In this document: in pieces, positions 24,915-38,175 of the stretch
Layout: every line of letters begins with the position of its first letter
Numbering within the stretch: position 1 is the first letter of the stretch
Assembly: GCF_020740795.1 (NCBI RefSeq)
Contig: NC_067286.1
Span: 1,483,990-1,547,989 of the forward strand
Length of the DNA: 64,000 nt
Origin: Apus apus
Taxonomy: Eukaryota; Chordata; Aves; Apodiformes; Apodidae
Direction of reading: 5' to 3'
Translations under genes and position numbers: made by a program
The notes under the pieces: generated by a model
What the model saw: the letters and a program-made list of their open reading frames with translations, nothing else
What the model was told of the DNA's origin: nothing
Database searches by the model: none

Positions 24915-25430
24915 GAATCACAGGATGGTTTGGGTTGGAAGGAATCTTCAAGACCATCCACTTCCAACCCCCTCCACGGGCAGGGACACCTCCCACCAGC
25001 CCAGGCTGCTCCCAGCCCCATCCAACCTGCCCTTCAACACTGCCAGGGATGGGGCAGCCACAGCTTCCCTGGGCAACCTGGGCCAGGCTCTCACCACCCT
25101 CACAGCAAAGAATTTCCTCCTCATGTCCAACCTAAATCTCCCTCTTCCAGTTTTCATCCATCCCCCTTGTCCTCTCCCTCCCTGCCCTTGTCCCAAGCCC
25201 CTCCCCAGCTTTCCTGGAGCCCCTTCAGGCACTGGAAGGTGCTCTCAGGTCTCCCTGGAGCCTTCTCTTCTCCAGGCTGAACACCCCAGCTCTCCCAGTC
25301 TGTCTCCAGAGCAGAGCTGCTCCTGCCCAAGGATCAACTCTTTGGTCTCCTCTGGACTTGTTCCAACAGCTCCGTGTCCTCCTTGCGTCAGGGGCTCCAG
25401 AACTGGAATCTGGTGGTGGGCTCCCGTGGG
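24915..25430 (-). mobile_element. CR1 LINE fragment
   Basis: Antisense CR1 3' part starting near TTTGGGTTGGAAGGAATCTT and including CACCAGCCCAGGCTGCTCCC and CTTCAACACTGCCAGGGATG. It is close in sequence to the plus-strand copy at 30190-30625, making an inverted pair. 5' truncated. Confidence 0.93.
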
Positions 25431-26739
25431 ATGTTCAATCTGGGTAAGGAGAAAAGAGCAGTTTTAGCAAAAAAAAAGAAAAAAAAATGGAACTTGTTTG
25501 GTAACCATTTATTCTGGAATTCCAGCCGGGATGGATTTGCCACCAACTGCAGCTCCACGCCCAGAGAACAAATGAGGAGAGAGAAGCTCCAGCAGCTCAG
25601 GGAACATCCTGGATTTCCAGCCTGAGAGATGGACAACCCAGTGAGCTGACCTCTTCCCAACAGCCAGAGGGATCCCAAATCCAGGGATTCTGTTGTGCCA
25701 CGAAGACCCAGAGAGGTTTTCCAGTCTTCTACTGCAGGGCCTTCACTGCCCACAATCCTTGTGGGAATGGAGCTCCAGGAGCTGAGGGTCAGGATGGGTT
25801 TTTTTCCATGGAAAGAGGAAGGCTTTGTCAAATGGTGGGAAGTTTTTTGGATGAGCTCATTGTCCTGTCAGTAGATCCCAGCCAAGGGAAAGCCACGTGT
25901 GTTCAGACAGGCAATGATCTGGGGATACATCGTGATCCACGGGATGAAGATGTTGTGGAATCCAGCACTGGAAAACAGGGCTTTGGAGATGGGTTCTTGG
26001 AGGAGAAACCCTGGAGAGCACCTGATGACAGAGGGAAGGTGGAAGAGCACGTCAGGCAGCACTGCACAGCTCCCAGCACGGACCTGGCACTGTCCTTCCC
26101 TACCATCCTGAGGGCTAATTCCATGGGGTTTTGCTGGAGAATCATCTGGGCTTGGTCCTTCCTGGGCTGGAAGTGAGAGTGGCTCATGCTGATGGCTCCA
26201 GAGATAAGGGTCCTCTCCCTCCACACCTGGCTCTTGGCTCTGGTCCCCCAGGACAGGTCCACTGTCCACTGTGAGGTGGCTGAAGCCTCAGCATGATTCC
26301 ATGGCTTCACCTCTTTCCCAAGTCTTTTCCACCCAGGATCCCATCCGGCTTTACTCTTCAGGTCTTCAGAGCCTTCTGAAGAACATCAGACCCTTGGGGT
26401 TTGGAAGCAGACGTGGTGGGACCCATCTGTCACTGAACATCCTTCCAGGCCCTGCATGGGAGAGGGAAATCAACAGCACCAACAGCCTGGTGGGTCCATC
26501 AGGATGGTAAAGAAGAGGCAGCAGTGCTGGGAACAGCCAGGCTCAGGGTGCCACCAAAGGGGGGGGTGACACAGAAAGGAGACACTCTGGTTGGTGACCT
26601 GGATGTTTCCAACCTTGGTAGAGAAAGAGAGGGAATGAGAGATGCCAGAGTCTGGAAGAACCCAAAGGGAACCCTGAGGACATGGGAAACCAAGCTGGGA
26701 AGAGCTGGAAACACAACTCTTCAGGTGCTGGGGTCTGTT

Positions 26740-26915
26740 GGGCTGGGTGAGCAGGGTGGGTGGCCAAGGGTGGGTGACAAAGGGTGGGAGGCCAAGGGTG
26801 GGTGACCAGGGTGGGTGGCCAAGGTGGGTGAGCAGGGTGGGTGACCAGGGTGGGAGGCCAAGAGTAGGTGACAAAGGGTGGGAGGCCAAGGGTGGGTGAG
26901 CAGGGTGGGAGGCAG
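26740..26915. repeat. GGTGGGTGAC/GGTGGGAGGCC minisatellite
   Basis: About twelve units of 14-16 bases of the form AGGGTGGGTGACCA or AAGGGTGGGAGGCC, with alternating GTGGCC/GTGACC variants. Confidence 0.88.
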
Positions 26916-28889
26916 AAGTGGCCACTCGCTCTGTTGTAGCTCTGCTCGGCAGCAGAGGGCACCAAACGATGGGGAGATCCCAGCCATGTTCTCCCAAAGC
27001 AGAGGAAGCCCAGCTGGAGGGATGGAGCTGGAGGTTTTCATTCTGGTTTGCCAGCTCCTCGGGCAGCTGGGGTGGGGGGGTTCCTGGTCAGTGAAGTCCC
27101 CCAGAAGTTATGTCTGTGTCCAGAGAAGTGTAAGATGTTGACGTCTGAGGAAGGCTGGATCTGAGTCCCTGGGTGCAGAAGCTCAACTTGGGCTCGTGAG
27201 GAGCAGAAGCATCGAATGACTCACATGGAGCACAGAAACCAAGCTCCAGATGGGCTGGTTGTGGGTGGAGGACAGTTGGTGGCTGACGTGGTTGTGGTTG
27301 GCTGCAAAAGCAGAAGAGTGGAGTGGTGACCTTGACCTGCCCCTGCAGAGAAGGTCCAGGGCAGTGCAGAACTGGTGACAGGAACATTTTTTTTTTTGGC
27401 TTTGCTGCTTTCAGTGATTCACGTGTGAAGAGATGGTTCCTCTAAAAGCTCCACGAGATGCACTGGAAGGAACTCACAAGATTCCCTGAGCCACCTCAGC
27501 CGTGAACATCAGGAGATGGGCACCTCCACAAGCTGCCTCTGCTCCGAGATGGGCCCCAAGTGGCAAACAAAGAGCTCCTGGTGTGTGGAGCCATCGGGAA
27601 CGCAACGGCCCGGTGGCCAAGGGCTGAGGAGTCTCCATGGCAACTGTGCAAGATGAGGCCAGACCACTTGGGATGGGTTTGACCATCTTGGAGCTGACTC
27701 CCAGGGCCAGATGGGGCCATAGATGGATTTCTGCACAGCACAGGACTCTGCTGACTAAGCTCAGGAGCCGCCTTCACTTTATCTGAGCAGGCTTGAAAAG
27801 CTCAGCCTGGAAAAAATGACCTTCTTGAGACAGCCCTTATCTCAGCCACCACAGATTAAGGAAGCAAACTTGTTTTCCAGGCCCTGTTCCTGGTCTTTCC
27901 TGTCCTTCCCAGAAAGGCATTATCACACATCACAGGTGGCTTTATCAGACCTGTCAGATGAAAGGCAGAGAGAGGAGGGAAGGGCTGGTCTGAGGCTCCA
28001 GAGGTGACAAACCCCAACGGTTTGATGTCAGGATATTTGCTTGAAGTCCTCAAGGAAGCCCTCAGAGATGTCTCCTGATCTTTGGTGGGTGGATTTAGCT
28101 GGAGAAGGACCTCCGGGTGGTCAGGCTGGCTCTTTCTACCTGCTGTGGGTGATCCTGGGTGGTGACCAACACCTTGGGTGGTGACCAGCACCTTGGGTGG
28201 CCTCATCCTGTGGTTGCTCAATCAGTGAAAGTTACTTTCTGCCTGGGCTGCCCAAACAGAGGTTGGACCACAAAGCTTCCTGGTTGTGCAAGGGCAGAAA
28301 GGGAAGGGGTTTGCTCGTGGCCAGGGGTACACCTGCAACCCAGGGCTGAGGAAGAGTGGAGAAAAGTGGTGCCTTCCGACCAATTCCTGACCAAAAAAGA
28401 TGGGTGGGATCCTGGGAAAGGCTCTGAATCCTTCCCTTGTTGAGGAACAACGTGGTGAAAACAAACATCACCCCATCCAACCAGGAGGACTATGTGTTAG
28501 GGTTTGTTTTCATTCTTCCCTCTTGGGAAAGGCTCCAAGTTCCATGTGACCCTTGGGCTCCTGAGGAACGTTCAACCCAAAACCACAAATGAACTGGGGC
28601 AGATAATGAATGAAAGGTGAAACCTGACAAAGGACTGTGCAGATCAACTTCTGCTCCCCACAGGGGTTTTTTTTAACCTTTGTGTGTTTCCACCCTAGTG
28701 GTGTGTTGGTTTCCTCTCAGGTTTACGTTGCCACCTTCCACTTGGGAGCCCAAGGAGCTGCAAACAACTCCTGAGGATCCCTAACGAGGTCCTCCAGGAA
28801 GCTGCACTCCAAAACACCTTCTGGATTCAAGCTTCATCTCCTCGGGGGAGGAAGGCTTCAAAATGCTGCTTCAGAAGCTGGCTCTGGAG

Positions 28890-29470
28890 CTGAATCGTGG
28901 AATCCCTCAGGTTGGAAAAGACCTTCAAGATCATGGAGTCCAACCATCAACCCTACTCTCCCCAGTCCAGCACTGAGCAATGTCCCCAAGTGCCACATCC
29001 AGATGACTTTTAAGCACACCCAGGGATGGAGACTCAACCACCTCTTTGGGCAGCCTGTTCCAATGTCTGACAACCCTTCCAGTGAAAATGTTCTTCCTAA
29101 CCTCTGGTCTAAACCTGCCCTGGTGCAGCTTGAGGCCACTTCCTCTTGTTCCAGCACCAGTTCCTCAGGAGAAGAGACCAGCACCCACCTCTTTACAACG
29201 TCCTTCCAGGTAGTTGTAGAGGTTGATGATGTCTCCCCTCAGCCTCCTTTCCTTCAGACCAAACAGCCCCAGTTCCCTCAGCTGCTCCTCATCAGACTTG
29301 TTCTCAAGGCCCTTCACCAGCTTTGGGGCCCTTCTCTGGACACACTCCCTCCCAACCTGGTGTCCTCTGCACACTGAAGGTACATTCTATCTCCTCAGCA
29401 CGATCCTTGATGAAGATGTTCAAGAGAAGTGGTCCCAGCACTGAGCCCTGAGGAAACCTCCCCCCTTGTG
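28890..29470 (-). mobile_element. CR1 LINE fragment, older copy
   Basis: Antisense CR1: GGTTGGAAAAGACCTTCAAG at the left, then the typical TTAAGCACACCCAGGGATGG, GGGCAGCCTGTTCCAATGTC and CTGAGCCCTGAGGAAACC-type segments. It differs from the 24915/30190 subfamily and looks more diverged. Similarity fades after about 29470. Confidence 0.88.
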
Positions 29471-30189
29471 TCCGTTCCCCACCACCCTCTAGGCCCACCT
29501 GCCCAGCCAGTGGTTTCCTTCCCAAACCCCTTCCTTCCCTCATCCCAGCTTTGTCCTGGACCACGTGTGCTCCGAGCACCTGGACATCTGGTACTTGGTG
29601 TCACTTCAACACTCACCCATTTTTCAGTCCTTTCTGCTCACGCTGCACCTTGGTTATTGGCCTTTGGTTCCCTCACCTGATGAAGCAACTGAGAGAAACA
29701 CCATTTATCCCATTTTTTTGGGGGGGACACTTTATCCTTTCACTGGAGAACCTTTCTTCCTTCATTGCCAAGAACCAACTGGAGCACAACTTGGTTTATC
29801 TTCAGCTCAGCCCTCACAGGTGAATACAAATCGTTCCTTAAATGTAGCTCCAACATCCGTCCTCAAACAAGCCTTGGAGTTCTGGATCTCCCTTTTGGAA
29901 AGTCAAGTCTCCTTCCTTGGAATAACATTGAGTTTCGACCTGGTTATCAGCCCAGCTTCAAACAAATTGTCCTTGATCAAAGCATCGGGGACCTGGTAGG
30001 ATTCACATGACTCATGTTTATTACCAAGAGGCCTCACGTGCTGGAGCAGGGAGCAGAGGTGCCTTTCCTGGATCACAGCACTCCTGGTGACCTTGTCTGC
30101 AGTCTCCTTCATGTTCTCCTCAGAGCCTCCAGCCTGTCTCATCCTGCTGCTTTCCCAGCAGCGCCCAGTGGTCCCAACTGGAGGGTCAC

Positions 30190-30625
30190 GGAGATGCTGG
30201 GAGGGCTGGAGCAGCTCTGCCAAGGAGCCAGGCTGGGAGAGTTGGGGTGTTCAGCCTGGAGAAGAGAAGGCTCCAGGGAGACCTGAGAGCACCTTCCAGT
30301 GCCTGAAGGGGCTCCAGGAAAGCTGGGGAGGGGCTTGGGACAAGGGCAGGGAGGGATGGGATGAGGAATGGACTAAAACTGGAAGAGGGAGATTTAGGTT
30401 GGACATTAGGAAGAAATTCTTCACCATGAGGGTGGTGAGACCCTGGCCCAGGTTGCCCAGAGAAGCTGTGGCTGCCCCATCCCTGGCAGTGTTGAAGGGC
30501 AGGTTGGATGGGGCTTGGAGCAGCCTGGGCTGGTGGGAGGTGTCCCTGCCCATGGCAGGGGGGTTGGAACTGGATGATCCTTAAGGTCCCTTCCAACCCA
30601 AACCATCCCGTGATTCTGTGACCAT
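30190..30625 (+). mobile_element. CR1 LINE fragment
   Basis: Sense CR1 3' region: GTTCAGCCTGGAGAAGAGAA, then the GCAGTGTTGAAGGGCAGGTT block, then the tail TTCCAACCCAAACCATCCCG and TGATTCTGTGA. It belongs to the same subfamily as the copies at 14630, 24915 and 34498. Confidence 0.94.
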
Positions 30626-32179
30626 CCTCAGCCCCCACAACATCTGCAGGAATTTGGAAGGATGGGTGGAAAAACGGAGGCTGGCTTCGTGGTGAGGACA
30701 ACGGGATGGGAACTTCCTCAGCCTCAGAACTTCCCTGCTTCCCGCCAGGAGGAGCTAACATGGGGATTCAGGAGGAACTTGCCTTTATCTCTTAGTTCCA
30801 GCTGGTTCCCACCTGGATAAATAAGCCGTTCTATGACTTTCTGACAGGTTGTGAAGGTCTGTAGGTGCTGCCAGGGCACGGTGCCCAGCCCACGGCTCCC
30901 GAGCATCCATCATCTCCTCCTCTCTTCCCTTGCACTTCCAACACCTCTCCCCGGAATCTCCACCTCTGCCACTTCACCGGGCTCACTTTGCCTCCACCCA
31001 AGAAAGCTCTGAATCCCATTTTCCTTTCGCAGAGGGCTGGATTCACCAGGATTCCAGCCAAGACCCCCCTCCTCTTGACTCACCCGAAACAACAGGCTGT
31101 GTTATAAACCAGCACCAGGCCATCTGTGAAGAGCAACGTGGCCCTGCAGCAGCTCTCCTGCCTCTTAGCCCTCCTCAAAACCACCAACTCTGGCCGTGAG
31201 GAGCTGAGGAGATGACAACAAGTCAGAAACTGCCTCAAATCTCCCCGTAAATCCACACAGACCCCCCCGACAGACCTGCCAGGCTTGCATTTCCACCGGC
31301 TGCCAGCAAAGCTCTGCTGTCATCCTCCCCTTTTTTCTCTCCTGCCCTCACGATTTCGTCCTCTCAGCCTCATCTGGATGCTTTGCCACTTTGCTGGAGG
31401 GGGGTGGGAAAAAAAAAACCACATTTGAGGAGGAAACGGCGTAAAAGAGAAAGGAAGAGACGCACGAAACAGGAACGGGGCTTAAGCAACGGTGAAACAG
31501 AGAGAAATGGGGGGGAAAAACAAGATCCCAACCAGATAAAAACACGTCCCAGGTTGTGAACAGGCCCGTAAGGAGAGATAAAAGGGATGGAAAGGAACTT
31601 CGCCCCGAATTTATCTTGGTTACAGCCTTCAGCACTAGGTAGAAAGCATGAATTGGATCCACCCTATTGCCATGTCATGAATATATTAACGAGCTGTTTG
31701 CATATTAAACCCACCCAAGCCTTGCAGGGGAGCCTTGCTCACAACGAGCCCCGGGCCCTTTTGAGCACCCAGGGCCGTTGTTTTCAGCGCTGCCAGTTGA
31801 AAATGGGATGATGTAAAGAGCGTGAAATGCTCGAGAGGAACTCGAGTTACTTGCTGGGGGGTTTGGGGGCGGCTGAGCTGGCTCTGGGGGACCCCGCGCC
31901 CTGCTCCCTTCCCTGCCCCAGAACGGGGCAATAAAAGCCCATTTCTGGGCTCTGCGTGCGTGGGTCGGCTTCTCGCACACCCTGGCCAAGAGGAACATTC
32001 TCCCGGGAGGGTATAAAAACCTCCACGAGGAGTCACTGGAAAGGAGGGAAGGATGGGGGGGGGGGGGTGTCAGGGCGGACGTTGCGTGACAGAAAACACG
32101 CGGGAGGCAGAGCCTTCCTGGGGCCACAGACCGAGGAGAGCCTCCCCGGCAGGCCAGGGTGCAGTATGTATTTTTAAAA

Positions 32180-32800
32180 AAAGCCACCAGGTTTGCCCAA
32201 GGCGGCGCCCGCAGAGCCCGGCAGCGCCAGGCCCGGCCCGCCCGCCTCACGGCCGCAAGATGGCGGCGGGAGGACCCGCCCGCCTCCTCCTTCCGCCGGG
32301 AGAGGCGGCGCTCTAGCCGCCGGCAGCTCGGTGGTGCCGCCCGCTTCCGCCCTGCCGCCGGAAGCCGGAAGGCGGCTGGAGGGAGTCCCGGCAGCCGCGG
32401 GGGCTCCGTGCGTCGCGGCCTCTCGGTTTGCTCCGTTCTCTCGCCACCCCTGAGCGCGGCTCCGGTGCTGGAGGAGCAGCCCCCTCGGTGTCCCGGTAGG
32501 GACTTGCCGCCGGGCGGGCCTGGCGCTGCGCTTCCCCCGGAGGCCTTGGGCGGGCACCCCCGGGACTGGGGACGGGGACGGGGGGTCCCTAACCCACGGC
32601 AGAGCACCGAGAGGCGGGGGTTGGGGTGCGGCATCCCGCGGGCAGCCCCTGCGCGCTCCTCCCAAGTCTTTCGGAGCCGGCGGAGAGGCAGAATCTCCCC
32701 TCCCTGGCGGCGTTTGACCGGCGCGCCCGTGAGATCCGTGAGTCCCTTTACCGGCAGCGCCCAGCCCTGCGCGCCCACCCTCCCGGGATCCCTTGGGATG
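32180..32800 (+). promoter_or_regulatory. VPS37C: CpG-island promoter and probable non-coding exon 1 of VPS37C
   Basis: Dense CpG-rich block (CGGCGCCCGCAGAGCCCGGC and similar) without a TATA box. A candidate donor, TCCCG|GTAGGG at 32495/32496, would end a non-coding first exon about 1.4 kb before the coding start. The exact transcription start cannot be placed. Confidence 0.7.
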
Positions 32801-33093
32801 CTTCCCACAGACCATCCCATCCCTCCTGACCCCGCGGAAGGGCAGGGATTGAGCTTCTCCTTTGCCACTCTCCCTCGTTTTCCCCTTTTTCACCCCTGAT
32901 AACCGAATAAAAAACCCACCCCCCCCATGTAATTTTCCCTCGCAGAACGACGAAGGGAAATCCCCGGACACGAACTTGGGGCTTGGTTTTGCTTTCCCAG
33001 TTTTCAAGTGGTTGTTCCTGGGACGGGTTGGGCCGGATCCTGGGTGCTGAGATGTGGTAACCCCTGAGCCTTTTCCTTCTGCCTTCTCTCCAG

Positions 33094-33193
33094 AGGCTGA
33101 TGCAACCTTTCCAGGAGGATATCCCGGGAATGTTTCACCTGGCTGCAAAGCAAAGGAGCCTCAAGCAACTGGGACAGCTCTGAGATCCTTTGG
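33094..33193 (+). other. VPS37C: Probable non-coding 5'UTR exon of VPS37C with a complete 27-residue upstream ORF
   Basis: A pyrimidine tract and CAG acceptor (33091-33093) precede it, and TTTGG|GTAGGT closes it. Inside lies an upstream ORF, ATG at 33100 to TGA at 33181-33183. If this exon is used, scanning ribosomes meet that ORF before the VPS37C start at 33921. Exon status is inferred from splice signals only. Confidence 0.5.
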
Positions 33194-33920
33194 GTAGGTC
33201 CCTCTCCCTGTCCTGCTCCCCACTTTTTCACCTCTTCTGTAGTGTATTCCCACGTTTTTGCATCCCACCTCTCAGAACCTGGGACACGAGGACCTGATCT
33301 TCACTAAATATTGCCAAGCAGCCCAGATTGTTTGGAATAGGCCACGGGTGGAGTGCAGGAACACCTCAGCATTCCTGATTTTTGGAAGATTCCAGTCGGT
33401 TTATCCATTGCAAGAGTCGCATCCCGTTCACCACGTGGGGATAATGTCATTTGAGGAGGAATAAGGGAGGGAAGTGGGGACACCACGTAGCTAGAGAGGA
33501 AAAAGACATGGAAAAGAGAACTGGGAGCCAAAGGAACCCGGGAGGTGACAAAGTTTGGGAAGACACAAGTGGCCCTGGTGGCCCCACGGATACGAGCAGA
33601 GCCGGGAGGTCCCTGTGGAGCAGCTGCAACTTGGTGTTTGCTTGGCCAAACCACCTGGCACACATGGATAATCCTTCCAAACATGCTGGGAAAGGGGAAA
33701 AAAAGCCTTGTTTCCAAAGCAGGAAGGAGTGGGAATGTTCTCTTTTCCTTCTTGGGTCCCTTATATCAGAGGAGGAATTCTCTGGCGCGGCTGTTTTCAA
33801 GCTGGATTTAGTTCCCTGATAGGATTAGTACCTCTTAAAAAAAACCTCCTGGTTTACTTGCCTTCCTTTCCTCTCCCTCCCCCCTCCCTGATCCTAGGGA
33901 CCTGCAGCTCCCCTGGCAGG

Positions 33921-35824
<1,904 letters not shown>

Positions 35825-36995
35825 ATCCAGACTCCTGGCAAGTGTCTTCTCCTGCTCCCTCCTTTTTTTTGTGGAAGGAAGGGTGAGCCCAGGATGTTGC
35901 TCTTCCATCCATCGGGACAAGAGATGGGAATAGCTCCAGGGGTCAGGCAGGCTGATGCTTTTCCCCACTGGCTTCAACTCCAGGTTGGATTTGTCACCAT
36001 GGCTGGTGGGATGAAGTGTTGGCTTCCCAATCAGCTCCTCCAGGCTCCGGTGTGAAAACCAGGGAATGGTTTGGGTACTTGGTTGGGAATGATGGGAACT
36101 GATCCCCCTCATCCGTGGGTGAGCCTGAGGCTGCTCCAGCTGTGCCTGCCGTTTCCTGGCTGCCTGACAGATGTTGTGGGGTCATTCCAGAAGACAGCAA
36201 TGGGAATCTCTTGATGGGATTTTGGACACAAAACCCTTTCCAAGGACTTTTCCTGGAAGCAAGAGGCAGAGCCAGGCCGGCTCGCAGGCCATCAGGAGCC
36301 AGGCCTTGAGACTTGGGAATTTAGAACTTCCCCACCAGTTTGGCTCCAGCTCTTCCCATCAGATCAGGCTCTCCCAGCCTGTGTGTGCTCCAGACTGGAT
36401 GCCATTCCCAACTCCATCATCTTCATCTGCTCCCAGGAAGCAAAAAAACTTCTTCACTGCTGCTCCTGTCCGGTGCCGAGGGTTTTCCCAGCCTGTTCCA
36501 GCCATGCCCTGTCCCACCCAGGACTGTGGTACCTCCTTGGAGCTCAACACCTGGATATTGTCTGTGCTTGGATGGGATCATCTCAGGCTGCTGCTGCTTT
36601 GGGAGAACATCCCTGGGGTCACAGGGAGGAGGGAGGGTTGGAATTGCCGGAATTCCGCAGCCTCCTCCGTCCCCCCGGCCTCTCGTGCCTGAGGGGATGG
36701 GAGGGGGAGGATTCTGGGGTGATCCAGGGTGCTATGGGGGGTGATCTGGGATGTTCCCACCTTCCTCCCATCCCCCTTCTCAGGAAACACTAATGGAGGG
36801 AGCAGGAGGTTCCCGGGGGTTTGCTTGGCTCGGCGCTTGATCCCACCACTCCCGCCTGGCTCCCTGTAAGTTATTTATGAGGAAAGTTCACTAATGGCCT
36901 AGAAAAAGGCAAAATGCTTGAGGAGGGGGGGGGGTTTCATGGAAACAATTCCCTCTCTGTGGTTAATTCCAGTAATAAAACTTGATGAATTGTAC
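35825..36995 (+). other. VPS37C: VPS37C 3'UTR
   Basis: Untranslated sequence from the TAA at 35822-35824 to AATAAA at 36974-36979. Confidence 0.75.
36974..36979 (+). terminator. VPS37C polyadenylation signal
   Basis: AATAAA about 1.15 kb after the stop. It is the last plus-strand signal before the CD5 3' end. Confidence 0.75.
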
Positions 36996-37319
36996 CCAGG
37001 GTCAGGGCAATGGCTCCTTTGGGAAGTGGAAGCGCATCCAAAGATCTCTTGATCTCCTGGTGTCCCTACACCAACTTCCTCTGGGTTTTGTCCATAAAAC
37101 CTCTCACCCTCTGGCAGGACCGGCTTCTTCCTACTCATTTTTCCAGCTTTTTTTGGTTTGATTTTTCCCTGAGGGGCCTGTTTGCACCTGACATGAGCCT
37201 GGCTGGCCCCATCCCACCTTTTCCCTCCCCAGCCGGGAGGTGGACGCTGTGAGGAACAGCACCGGGAGCATTGGAAGGGAAGAGCCCAAGACATAATTAC
37301 TAGAAAAAAACACCCCAAA

Positions 37320-37325
37320 TTTATT
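37320..37325 (-). terminator. CD5 polyadenylation signal
   Basis: TTTATT on plus, AATAAA on minus, about 850 bases beyond the CD5 stop. Confidence 0.7.
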
Positions 37326-37884
37326 ACAACAGTTGCTGCTAATTAAATATCTCAGGACTTATTCTCAGCATTCCCACCCTCCTTCCCAGTCCTGTTGGCT
37401 TTAGTTGCCCAAATTTCCCCCCATCCCACACGTGGGGCTTCACCGGAGGATGCCGGTTTCACCGTCGTTATCGCGGAGCTCAGCCCCCGTTCCCAACAGG
37501 ACCCCAATTTTGCTTCCACCCCTGCCCCAGTTGGGAGGAGGAGTGTGAGTGATCCTACTTCTGAGAGATGGAAAAGCTGGCATTCCCCCTTGGAATGGCT
37601 GGTAGGGTGGCTGCTTGGTGGGATGAAGATCCTGTGACCCAGCTTGTCTCTTCGACTCATAAATAGCTTAAAAAACAAACAAAAAAATGACCACATTTTT
37701 CCACCAAAAGCCAAGGAGCAGCTTTCTCAGAAACATGTTTGGGTGCAGCTGAAGGTGAGTACAGGGGAGTTTGGTTCCAGGTCTGGCACGGAATTGTGGA
37801 ATTTGCCCTGGAACATCTCCCCTGGGGCTTGGGGCAGGTTTGTTTTCGGAGGCGAATGGCGCGGATATTCCTTTGGTTCCTCGT

Positions 37885-37965
37885 GTAGACTCATGGAAGG
37901 GTTTGGGTTGGAAAGAACCTTCCAAGGTCTTGTCCAACCTCCTGCCGAGGGCAGGGATGTCTCAG
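37885..37965 (-). mobile_element. CR1 3'-end scrap inside CD5 3'UTR
   Basis: GGGTTGGAAAGAACCTTCCA on plus is the reverse complement of the CR1 tail. Only about 80 bases remain. Confidence 0.8.
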
Positions 37966-38175
37966 AATGACTCAAAAATCCCACATTTTCTGTGCTGCAT
38001 CCCGAAGGTGGGGAAACTTGCCAAAAACTGCAGGAAAAGCCAGGAATTCAGCAGTTGCTCAATGGTGCTGCCACCTGCGTGACCACCCTCGGTCATGGAG
38101 GGGGATGATGGCTCAGTTGAGGACCTGGGGACAATCCGAGGGGGTCCCAGGTGGGGTGGGAATTGGGGGGGTGGT

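Larger units (their letters stand above)
23750..32180. other. Gene-free tract between pepsinogen and VPS37C
   Basis: 8.4 kb with no exon supported by homology. It holds three CR1 copies (24915-25430, 28890-29470, 30190-30625), a GAGCT-rich array (24690-24862), a GGTGGGTGA-type minisatellite (26740-26915) and otherwise unique, moderately AT-rich sequence. ORFs here are short and unconserved in appearance. Enhancers or a non-coding RNA cannot be judged from sequence alone. Confidence 0.6.
37305..38175 (-). other. CD5: CD5 3'UTR
   Basis: Extends from the CD5 stop to AATAAA on minus (37325-37320). It contains a short CR1 tail in the same orientation (37885-37965). VPS37C and CD5 transcripts end tail to tail, about 310 bases apart. 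Confidence 0.7.

Noticed and set aside
31705-33148. Long minus-strand open frames (387 and 324 codons) over the VPS37C CpG island
   Set aside because: CpG-island sequence is poor in stops. There is no homology or splice support, and the plus-strand promoter explains the composition.
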